Shown here: piece by piece, positions 12,701 through 24,700 of the stretch
Numbering within the stretch: position 1 is the first letter of the stretch
How the letters are laid out: each line of letters starts with the position of its first letter
Origin: Anseranas semipalmata
Taxonomy: Eukaryota; Chordata; Aves; Anseriformes; Anseranatidae
Direction: 5' to 3'
Assembly (NCBI GenBank): GCA_013399115.1
Contig: VXAA01005284.1
Span: 196 to 64,195, forward strand
DNA: 64,000 nucleotides
The notes under the pieces: generated by a model
The model's input: only the letters and a program-made list of their open reading frames with translations
Database searches by the model: none
Told to the model about the DNA's origin: nothing
Program-made: the position numbers and the translations under genes

Positions 12701-15700
12701 TGTTGCTTTTTGTTGGAAGAGCAGTTTCTCTTATTGTACAAATATTTTTGGTGTGTGATTAATAGCCTTATATGTAAGACTGTTCCAGTGTGGTCTCACC
12801 ACCTCCCACCCTAAAGCAGGGGGGAGACAATCAGAAATGAGCATTTTGCATTGCAGCATGGGCAAAGTTTATCAGTTGTTGCACAATCTCTTTGCCTGTG
12901 AACGGATTAAAAAAAGAAGGGGGAAAATGGACCTGATTTATACTGGTGAGCTTCCTCCAAGAATTCCAGGATAACTATCAACAGTTTGTCCTAGGAGGAA
13001 AGTTGAGTGCTTCATTCTTGCCCTTTGAAGAGCTCCGAATTAATGAAGAGCAGAGTACCAGTGTATCTTCTGCTCTTCTTTGAGCTGGGAAAGACTGGAA
13101 TTCCCCAAAGTCCTCTTGCTAGGGATGGTTTAATCAAACAGACTGTTTACATTCTGTGTCTCACCAGAGGCAATGCTCAAACTGGGGTGGTCTTCAGCTA
13201 TACGCCGTAATGCTAGGGGTTTATTTTATTTTATTTTAAACATCAGCATACCACCAGTTTTACTGGGAAATGGCCGTATCCAAACACCTGCAGGCTCCAT
13301 GGAACAAGCCAGAGAGAGGAGCAACAGCAGCTGCATCTCAGAGGCGAAAAGATACTGCAAGGGGATCTGTGTTGGATCTGTGTTTCTTCTCTGGCCTGGT
13401 GTCTGCAGGGCTGGGATTTGGCAACAGAGGTGGGCCAGGAGCAGTTGTGCTCATGGAGCAAGGCACCTCCCAGCAGCAGGAAGGTGAGCACGGGACCAAA
13501 CCTTCCTCTGTCTCAAGTGCTGAAGGCAGAGGCAGAGATGCAAGGGCCTTTCTGCTCCAACCATGGGGTTTCTGTCCTGCCATGATGGCCAAACTGTTTT
13601 GGTGAGCATCCCCTCTAGCAGCTTCTGTGCTCTGGTACTTAAGAAAACACTAAATGAAATGGGATCTGTGTATCTCAAGAGAGAGAGGGAGGAAGGAAAT
13701 GAGATTAGGATAGTTCTTCTACCATCACCTATGTCTCGTCACCCCTCCTCAGGATGAACGTCTCATGCGCCTGTATCAAGAAGCCAACACTTTATTGCAC
13801 ATCGGTACTACTGAAGTGGGCCATAAACCTTGAATCGGGATCTAAACTTCTGTTCAGATACAGTTTTTTAAAAAATACTTTGGTATCTTCTGGAAGTGAT
13901 GTATTTCCGCTCCCCATGCACAGGCTCTTCAGTGCATCATCGAGGAGCATGCACGTAAGTAGGCAATGTGGATGACATTCTTCCAAACCCAAGCAGTCCA
14001 ACCAGCTGTTCAGCAGAGATGTTATTTATTGAGAGCTGTCAATGTGTTCAACACATGGCGTCCTTTGCGCTGATGAGCTTGCAGCTGAGCTTTTATGGGG
14101 TTTCTCTGACACTTGTCAAACACTGGTGACAGGGCAAGCTTGACGAGGCACACGTTTTTATGGGAATGTTATGGGCATTGCAACAAGATGTTCTGTAAGG
14201 AGAGGAGAGACAGAGACTAGCTGGCAGAGAAGAAAACAAAGGCAGTTGCAAAAGATTCCTTTTTTTTTGCTGGTGGTTTCGGGAAGAGAACAGCAATTTC
14301 CTTTAGCAGTAAATTAGATGCTTTGGGAGAAAGAAAGGGTGTTGGGTTAGACAGTGGTGAAACTGCTGTGTGAGAGAAGTAGGCTCCCTCTTCTGCTGAT
14401 TCAGGCTTCTTATTTGCGGCAGAGCGGTTGGAGGTGCGCAGGTTGCTCTGGGATTTCGGTCTGCAGTCTGCAGCTGCTCTGAGGTGCCTTCAGCTCTGTC
14501 CTTTGCATCGGGGAAGGTGGGATAATGGCTCTCAGCAGTCCTCAGGGGGACACTGTGTGTAAGGAAGAGGTGATAACACCAGCACACCTCTTTGCTCATG
14601 TATGACGCGGTGAATGGCAAATGCCACTCCGCTGTCCCGAAAGAAAGAAATGCTCAGCCAGGAAGTCCCCTTGGCCAGGGTCACGCCAGGTCCCTGCAGC
14701 GTTGTGCTGCTCTGAAGAGAAAACTGAGGTAGCAGAATGCCAAAGAGACAAAAAGACAGATGCAGATCTTGCCAATCTCATACTTATCTATTTGTCCCAT
14801 CTTTTTCTCTTGACTTGTGTAAGCTCGTATTCATGATTATCACAGGTATTTGTTTTCCCCTACTGAAAAACAGAGCTGTTGCCTGAGCAGTGTGACTCTG
14901 GCCACATTCCCTCCTATTCAGCACAATGCAATCTTGGCTCTTTACTAGTTAATATTTTCTGTCAACAACCTGCAAGAAAGCATAAAATCAGTGCTGATAA
15001 ATTTTGCAGATGTTGCAGAGTTCAGGGAGTGGTAAACAATGACCAAAACAGGACTCTCTTTTGGGTGTTTTCATAAATTGAGAACATGCAAACAGTATGC
15101 ATCAGAATAAAGCCAAATGTGAAGTCATCCATATAGAGATGGGAGGCAGGTCGTACATAAAGGCTGGGTGGTGGGGGAAGGTCTTCCACCTGGAAGCTAA
15201 ACGTGTAGGAGTAGCTCCGTGGTGGAGTAGGTAAAGCATCTGAACATGAACTGCCAGCGTGATGCTGTGGCCAAAGGTTTAGAGTCATCGTTAGCGATGT
15301 AAACGAGGAAGCGCTGAACAGGACTGGGGAGGTGGTGGTATCCTTGCACTGGCAGTGGAGAAGCTGCTGCTGAAGGAGTTTGTCCAGCTCTGGTGTCCAC
15401 AGTTTAAGAAGGTTGTTGTATGAGAGAGGATTTAGAGAAAAAAGCAATCATGAGAGTAATTATGGTGTTTGTAACAAGTATTTGACTCAAGAAGATTAAG
15501 AGGTGACTTGTTCATCATGATCTTTAAGTATATGTTTAGGGAACATTAATCTGATGATTCGAGTTTGGAAATCTAATAATAGAAGATATGAGTAAATCCA
15601 GCGAATGCACATGGAAACTAAGCAACTTCAGAACAGAGAGAAGATGGGCTATTTTAGCCATGAAAGTACTGGGTCGTTGAGTAGAATGGTGGAATGCCTG

Positions 15701-18700
15701 TCACCAGGTTCTTTTAATTAAAATTCAGTGCTTTTCCAAATTACAAGTTCTTGTTTAAGGAGTTAATTCTGTCCTTGCTCATATTGTGTCTGAGTGCTTC
15801 TAATGTCATATCTGGGGTTTTCAGTTAACACCCCAGAAAGGGGAATGGCATGGAACAGCATCACGAGAGCTTCAGACTGGATATCAGGAAAAGGTTCTTC
15901 CCCGAGAGGTGGTCGGGCACTGCAGCAGGCTCCCTGGGGCAGCGGTCACAGCACCGAGCCTGCCGAGCTCAAGGAGCGTTTGGACAAGGCTCTCAGATGT
16001 GTGGTTTAATTTTTAGGTAGTCCTGTGTGGAGCCAGGAGTTGGACTCGATGATCCTTGTGGGTCCCTTCCAACTTGGGATATGCTGTGATTCTAAATAAT
16101 TGAAGCAAACACTAGCATGCTGATTTCAAATCCTTTAATTTTCCAGTATATCTGTGGACTCTCCTTGACACTGGTAGGGTATTCCTAATCACTGTAACAT
16201 TTCCAGGTCTTTGTAGGGATTCCTGGGCATCGCTCTGGTTGAACTGTCAGGCTCAGTATCATATGATGTTGTTCATCTTATTTAGATTTTGTCACCTTTA
16301 ACCAGGATAGTTTGCTGAGCAATAACTTGACTTTCCCCCTTCAAAACTGACCAGTGTGCTGGTTTGAAGACAGGCTCAAAAATAAGACTGAAATCTTTTC
16401 TCATTGAAGGTAATAAGAGTCCTACTGTTGATTTCAGTGAGGCCAAGAACTTACCTCCAGAATACGACCTTCAGGGAGCAAAATCAAGGTCCCCCACTGG
16501 AAGCTGGAGCATTGACAACGTCAGGGTTCCGAAGCTAACACAGCAACATCCATTAAAAACACAGAAGTGAATGAGAGAGCAGAGAATAAGCCTGGGGTGA
16601 CTTGTGCTCGTCACCTCCTTGCTGCGTGGTCTGTCTCACAGTCTGAGGGCAGATGAGCAGTCCAGCAAGGTATGTAGGCTGTATGCTGAAATGACCTATT
16701 GCTGTGACTTTGGCCAAGTTGCAAACACAGAATGTAGAACAAAGACCTAAGTTAATGAAATTCTGTTTCAGAACACTAATTTCATGTGAGCTATCCCCAG
16801 CTGGAGACCCTTCCTGAAAACAAAAATTTAAGCCAAATGCTCCAAATGCCCCTGCCCGCTCCCCCAGACCCATGTGCACACATATGTGTACGCACACGCA
16901 CAGAGAAAGCAGTACATGTCCGTACTTCGTTAGTCTTCATTTCTTTGGTTCCAGATTTAACCAAAAGTGGAAGGGCTGAAATAACATAAGAAAGGTTGGA
17001 CATATGATATTTCCTGCTGCTCAGCTAAACACAAGAATTGCCAAAAATCTTCCAAGGTAGCTTGTTTCTTTTACATTTTTCTCCCAGTTCTGCAGACTCG
17101 AGAAGGTCAATTACTTTTGAGAAGCATTTGACTTTGGCAACGCTTATGGAAAGTGAACTAGAATTATGACCTTTTGGAGCTTTGCCTGTCGCTGTCCCAT
17201 CTTGTCCTTTAAGAATTAAGGGCTGAATTTTCAGCTACAGCCTTCGGTTTAATAGGTGTGAATGTGTTTCTGTACACTTCTGAGACACTGCTAGTATTTG
17301 TGTGAGATTTTTCTTTTAGATGTCTGTTTATTTGTGCTCACAGATCAAGTGATCACTGATATTTGTATTGCAGAAGTACAGGCTCAGGTATTTCCAGGAG
17401 GAAAATCATGCCCAAACAAATGGCATTGGATTCAAACAGAGCAGAAAAATGGAGCTCTACGATTATATACTTAAGTTAGTATGTGGTGACTACAGCCTAT
17501 CTGGAATGCATACTATAGTAGTTATATCATGTTAGAGAGGCAGGTTTTTTTTCAGCAGGATGTTTCCTAGAAAGCAAAAATATCTCTGTGGTTTGTGTAT
17601 GGGTTTGGAACTTGTATGCAAGTATGGAGCGGGGAATTTGAGGCATGAAATAGTCATGATTAGAGAAGGCCCGGATCCCTTTTAAAAGCGACAGCAGAAA
17701 CCAGGCACAGCGAGCTCTGTTCTGTCTGCTGTTACTGCACGCTGCTCTCTGTATTGCATCTGAAACGTTTCTTTTAAGGTTGGCATATTCCTCGTTTGCT
17801 TCTATTAGTGTAGGAAAGATGCAGTCGTATGGGAAAGCCGGATGCAATAAGATATTTGAGTCTGGATAAGATCTAAGATACTTTTGCAATAAGAGATTTA
17901 ATTCTCACAGAGGCCAAGATCTTGCATGGTATAAATCAGTGTAAATGCACTGGAACTACTCAGTTTTGCACTCACAAAGTACCTGCCCAAGAATGTTCTC
18001 AAAATCCAATTAAATAACTAGAACCGTTTCATGTGGAAATGCCCCTCAATTACAAAGACAAGTCTAAGCTATCATGATGTGATTTTTACAGTCTCCTTGC
18101 AGGGTGCCCTAGTTTGCATTCATGGAATTTTTTGTTTTTGTTTTGTTTTTGTAATAATGTGGATGTTGGCCATCTGTCTGATCCTGGAAAGGTTGTAAGG
18201 TTGTTCCCGCTCCCCAGGTTCTCTTCCCGCTCCCTCATTGATCATAATGTTTGATTTAGGTGCCACTAGATTTCCTTCTTTGTTCTCTGGCCCTAACCTC
18301 CCCCCCACAAACACACACGCATTGTGCAATGGTGTAAAAGCTCGTCTCTCTGCAGCTGGGAGTAGTAACTGCTCAGCTGGTTCCAGCGCTGCCCTAAAGC
18401 TGCTGTAAAGGTCGGTGACAGGGGAATTCTAAAAAGCAAAACAAGCTGTGTTGTTGTCCCCCCTTCCATTCTCGCCGTGTATTTTGATCAGCACCACGAG
18501 CAATCTCATGCTACACCTCCGCTTCTCGCCGCTCTTCGTTTCTGGCCATCGCGAGGGTTCCCGGGCTCGGCCCCTGCCGCAGCGGATGGGCTCGCAGTGC
18601 TCGTCAGGCACAAAGCACGTTTTGAAAGGAAATGCCATATTGAACTCCCAGTGAGCCGATGGGTATTGTGCACGGTCATCTGATGGCACAGATGTGCCCC

Positions 18701-21700
18701 TAATAATCCTTCCAGGAGAATGTTTCCTCCTGGGATGCTCTGGCCATCTGATCTGCTCTGAGGTATGCTGACCTATCTTGACCCAGTTTATGATCAATTC
18801 TCTCGGCTGTTTTCTAAAAGGAGCCCCAAAATACTGCTTTATCATTTAGATGGCCTGGAAGTTATGGTACTGACGCATCTGTCCCTTCCGTAGAAGATGC
18901 TCTGTTTGCTCTAAGCATTAACTCTTACAAAAGGGAGGAAAGTCACTCTATGTTTGCATGCACCAAAGTCAGTTTGTCAGTAGAGCTTTGATAGCTAACC
19001 AGTGTTTGGCTAATAGCACAGGGAGGAGGAGGAGACCTGGAAGCAGAGGTAACGTGTGTGCCACCGAGCACGTTGCTGGGTACGGTCCTGTGTGTGTGCA
19101 GAGCATCCCCTCCGCTGGCGTGCCCTTGTATTTAATTCCTTTTTGTAGGTTTCTGTGTGCTTCCAGTTGGGCAAATGTTAGTTGTGCATGCATGTGTGAA
19201 AGATGGATGATTTTCATGCATGCCTCTTGATACATATCCATATGTTTTGCAACATCTGCTTTTAAAGTGGGAATGATGTTAAAGCTGAACTTCTCTAAGG
19301 ATAAATGTGCTGCCTGAGCTACAATAGGATGGTTAATTCGTAACCTGGGCCTGCTGATCAGTGAGCAGAGGTAAGCTTTGAAGCTGAAAGGTGTTCAAGT
19401 CACTCTGAGCCAAAGCCAAACTTATTAAGGGCTCTCCATTCCCTGTCTATATTTGAAGGATAGCTGGGTTTTCATGAACACCAAACCCCTTTATTATCAA
19501 TGGACCGCACTAGTGTGTCTAAATCTGGCAGCCACCAACCTGATTCTCGTCTGAATCAAACCTGATGAAAAGCCTCCCATGTTTATGACGAACACCAGTG
19601 ATTCTCAGAAGGAATATACTGGTGGCTGCAGAGTTTGTCACTTAAAGTACTGTCCCAGCAAGGACTGCCTGCACTATCTTAATAATGTCCCCGTGCGTGC
19701 ATGTTATGATCATCTCTAATAACGTGGACACATACTGGTTTTCCAAGCTTCAGCCCAAATATTTGGTTGTTTCTGAGAACAAGAGAGGAGAAATAAATTG
19801 TTCTGCAGAGATTAGAAAATTCTTACCCTTGTTCCTGTGCTCCTAGACTTTATAGCTGGGCCTGAAGTTTGACCCTTGCTAAGGATGTGCTTTTTTCTAT
19901 CCATCTAAAAGCCCACCCAAACGTAGTTATTGGATCATAAACAGCCACAGTTTGTTAACCAAGTACCAGTCTCCACTGGTTCTGCAGCTTTATTGTGAAA
20001 TGCTTAGGGAGATCTAGATAAGAAGCCAACCTTCCCCCTAATACTTGTTTATGCTGATACTGTATACAAAGAAGCCCTTGCAAAAGCAGTACCCGGTCCA
20101 AGGATGACCCTGTTACGCTACTGCAAGGGCTGAAGCTCACTCCTCTGTGCCATCTGGTATGCAGTGTTGTGTGTTCACTTACACCTCAAAATCCCTCACA
20201 ATCTAATAATTTCTTGCTCGGATCTGCTTGCAGTAGGCTCTTATATACTGTTAGCGGGTATATTCTCACAATGGGCTCAGTGAAGTGGCGCTAATATGAT
20301 TGTCCATGCCAGTGGCTGCTCTGTTGCAGCCTACATGATTTTCTTATCAGAAGGGAAGGATTTGTGTAATGTTCCTAACTAACAAGCCACTACAAACTCA
20401 TGTTTGCTGTGTTAGCCTTTCTCACCTCGCTGTTTCCAGGCTTCAAGGTAGCTTGTTGAGCATACGAGTGACTGGGAGTTTGAGAAATGGTACAGAATAT
20501 ATGCTTAATTTAATGCTAAATGGCAATGATATCAAGATTTTGATATTGCAACAGCTTTGTACCAAATTCTCAACATTAGACAGCCGTAGCTGCATTAGGC
20601 TCTCTTTTTCCACAGGATGAAGATCTCGCCTTTCATGTCAGAATGAAAAGACCTCCATCCTTCTGTCTTGGATCCGAATCCTATTGCATGGCTTGTAAAT
20701 GATAATATCTGGTCTGAATTTAGCTAGATTGATAGCAGCAGCAAACATCCCCTTTTTCCTCGCTTAAGTAGTATATTGCCACCTGAGCAAGTCTCAGGTG
20801 GTTTGCTTGAGACACTCCTCGTCTCGGGGGTGACCTCAGGAGGCCTCTTAGCTGCGTTGGAAATGGTATAGACAGAGATGTTGCCTTAAGTACTCTGGAC
20901 TTTGAATTATTTAACTCTTGTGGAAGGAAGCTGGGGGCTGGGAGAAGCACAGCAAAGGAAAGGAGAGATTATTTCTCCCCTTTGTAAAACTATATTGGGT
21001 TCAACATCGTACCATGAAATACCCAGTGCAGGACTCAAGAACTGCTCCAGTGGATCTTCGCTGACTTATCCAATTGCATGGAACATGGGGATACTTAACC
21101 CAAATCTGTCGGTTTTAATTATTTTCCTCTGGACAGATAAAAGCTTTCTATAGGTTCCTGTAGAATATTTGCTCTTTCAAGCGTTCCTCTGTGCTTTGAT
21201 ACTAAACGATTAAAGCATGCTAAAGAAAAAAACAGCCCCAACCTTTAGCTCCCTGTTCTCGGGCCCCCTGACTGCAGCTTTGATTGTTGACCTAAATTCC
21301 CCTTTCATAACTGAGTCCTGTCACCTCTGGTTGCAGTCTCCCAGCAAAACAGGCACGGCCAACTTTCAGAAGTGCAGGGCACTGTTTTCCGTTCTGCCTC
21401 GCGCGGCTCTGACGGGCTCCACAGCACACCTGATGTGTTCAAAGTCGAACTGACCTCCTTCCTCCCTTCCCCCAGCCTCAGCTCCTGCAAAGTGAAGCAT
21501 AACAAGTCCTTTTTTTTTTTTTTTTTTCCCTTTCCTCTTGCTCAGCAAAGGGGGAAACTTTTTCTGCATAAAGAAATAAATTCTTAGGTAATGGCTGGGC
21601 TGATTACCGGGAAGAGTGCTGTTAGCAAGATGCAAGAAACAGCACCGAAGTGGCGGAGGGAGGCCTGGAGTCTGTTATTGATAGTATTAAAATGGATTAC

Positions 21701-24700
21701 AGCAGCTTGCAGGGGCTACTTTGGCCTCTCCTTTCAAGCTCTGCCTGCAGAGAGAGCTACTTCTGACTCCAGCAGCTACAGCCTCTAGCTGTGAGTAAAA
21801 ATTTCCCTGCGATAAGCATCTGCTCCAGTCTCGGCACCACCTCGTGTCCTCACCCAGGACTTTCTTCCAGAAGCTCCTCGGCTGATGCTCCATGCTGTCC
21901 TTGCGCCGCCCGATCCTGCCCCGAGCACAGGGCCCGTGCGAGGATGCGGCTCTATTTAAGTGCCCGGTGAAGTCCTGAGAGCAAATGGGTGTAAATCATG
22001 CACCGGCCGTGGTTAGGGCTTCATGGAAGAGGTCAGGTGTGATGAACAGTTGTATTCCGGAGCAGCTGCGAGTTGGTAGCCAAAGCAGTGATATTTCGCT
22101 TGTAAAAACAGTGAGAGACTGTACTCCTGGTTTTCCATATTTGACTTTTGGCTCTGGGCCTTTGGGGTTTAATTTTCCAGCAGTCCTCAGTATCTTGGTG
22201 CCTAGGAATTTACTTTTCCTACAAGGGACAAGCATCATGGGGCTGGAAGGAACCCGGGGGGCCATCAGAGGCTCCCCCTGGCTCAGCGTGCAGGAACGTG
22301 GCATCGCGATGTGTTCGCGCGCTTCCACGGAGCCGTCTGAGAAGTGAGTCACTTCTTTGTGCGGGAGGAAGGTTCCCGATGACTCGTACTGGAAAGCTGA
22401 ACTAGTGCCTCTTCTTTTTTTAATAAAAGATAAATTCTGTTTTAATCCTTTGGGCTTCAGGAACAGGAACTTTACAGGGGAAGAAATCATTGTAAGGGGT
22501 TAGAAGAGCTGTCGGTGTTCTTCTCAGCTGCAGCTCCATCCCTTTCTAGCAACTCAAGGCAAGCAGAAGTGAGGAAAACTGTTTGCTGCTGTATGAAACT
22601 TGTACATATTTTTTTAATCTAATTGCTGTGGGGAAAACAAACATCAGTTTTATTTCGCACCATTTCTTGGCTCAGAAACTTGAGGCATATTCGCCAAATT
22701 GTGGTTTTGCAGTCATTGGCTTGAGTCTCATTTACCATGAGGCCTCTTTACACCACTCTTGGTTTCTTAAGGGACACTAAGTAGCTAAAAATGTCCTTTG
22801 ACACATTATTGTAAAGAATTCCCCGTGTAAATGAGCATCTCAACTCTGTATGTTTTTCGTGTAAATGTTGGTTGTGGTCACAAGCTGAATTTTGAAATTC
22901 AGCCTCAACCATTGTGAGGGGGTGATTTTGCTCAAAAACAGCCTTGTTTGGGGTAAAAGAGGCCTCTTCTTGTTTAAAATGTTCTTAATTATCTCTAAGA
23001 AATAACTCATGGCTATGGAACCTTTTACTAAATTGAAATAAATTGTGAAAACATCAAATTATTCAGTTTTCAGAAGTTCTGGCAATTATTTCACATGTCC
23101 CTCTTCCTTATTAGTTGTCATAGAAGAAGTAATAAATTCTTTTATTATGACATCCGAAGTCCCAGCTGAAATTAGTTTCATTGTGCTGGGGACAAAACGG
23201 AAAAGTGACACTCCCTTAGCCGGAGGATTCGTAGTCTAAAGCCAAAAGTAAGTGAAGGACTGGGAAAGTAGGTACAGCAGACAAGCAAAAGAAGGTCATA
23301 AAGAAATGGTACGACTCTGCAAGTTATAGGGAGTGCGGGTTTCTCATCCCTTTTCTTATTCTTTTTCCTTTCTCTTAAGAATAAAGCAAGTCTTGATGCT
23401 GAAGGCATTGTGATCAATCCATCTTTTCATCAAGAGTTGGATGTATGTAGTAGTAAAAGTTTGAGAAAAGAATACTGTATGTAGCATATGGATTCAGTAA
23501 TGACCTTTGCCCCAAACTAGCAAATGTAAGGAACTGGAATAGTAGACTGTTTTAGTGCAGCAGCTTTCATACTGGCATGTTCAGTGGTGTCCCTATTGTC
23601 ACTGTTTTTTTCTTTTTCTGCCCTCCTTTGGCTCCCTGTAAATCTTGAATTGATGGCAGCTGTTTGAGCCAAACTCAAGACACGTTGCATCACATCAGGG
23701 TTTAAATGCTCAAAGGCAAGGGAGGATTGCTACTATTCTGTAGTATTCCTCCAGCAGCTCCATCTGTTCAGCTGAGGTCAATCACTAGCATCATGCAGCA
23801 CTTCAGGGAGAGAGGAAGATGTTCTTTAATCCTGGCTAGGAAACTGAATTTCCATTCCACAATAATTTATTAGTTCTTTGGGGGAATATTTCCAGCCCCG
23901 GTCAGTACAAAAAGCCAAAAAACTTGACCCTTAAAGACTGTGTGGTGGACTTCCTCAGAGCTGGAGACCCCAGAAGCCTGCTCCAGGACTTCCAGCCCTC
24001 CGTCCGACAGCAGGGATCTTGGACGCCTGAAGACGCAGGTGGAGCAGCTATTGCATGTGCAGCTGCCCTGGGCCTGGAGAATTCGGCTGCTGGGCTGCGG
24101 AGGTGGCAGGAGGTGGCGGGGAGCGTGGCTCGGGCGGGCTGAGCTCTGTCCAGTGAGTCCCTGGGGTCTCTTGGCCATGTCGAACACCCGCAGCTTCTCA
24201 GAGAGGTTCGTTAGGACTGGCCCGTTTCTGCATTGCTTTTTCTGCTTTCGATGGGATGGCATTTCTTGGCAGGCAAAAACTCTGCTAGAAAATGTCTGAC
24301 CAGCTCTTGTGGTCTTATTATAATAAGGTGAGATCATAGTGTACCTATAAAAAGGTCTCCTTTTAAGAGAGGTGGCTTCATTTCCTGCTGGGTTCCGTTT
24401 ATATGATCTGCTTTTGCTCTTTTTCTTCAGTATTTCCCACATTGGAAACAAAAGATATTCAATAACAGAAAGTTATTGAAACAGAATGGACTCCCATAGG
24501 ATTTTAATTTTCCAGAATTGGGTATATTTGGGAACATCGCATTTTCTCACCTTTGTGCCATGGATTGCATGGATGCCATACCTCTATACAGGGCGTGTTC
24601 AGATGTTTTTGGGGGCAGGGGGGAGAATCGATAGAAGTCGGTCCCCCAGAGGAGGAAAGGTTTGTGTCTCTCCTGCAATGCTGCAGATCGCTCTTTGTAC

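Noticed and set aside
23870..24451. 193-codon minus-strand frame in intron 1
   Set aside because: It begins with TTG, the + strand is also open over part of it (119 codons), and the product is low-complexity in places with no domain I recognise.
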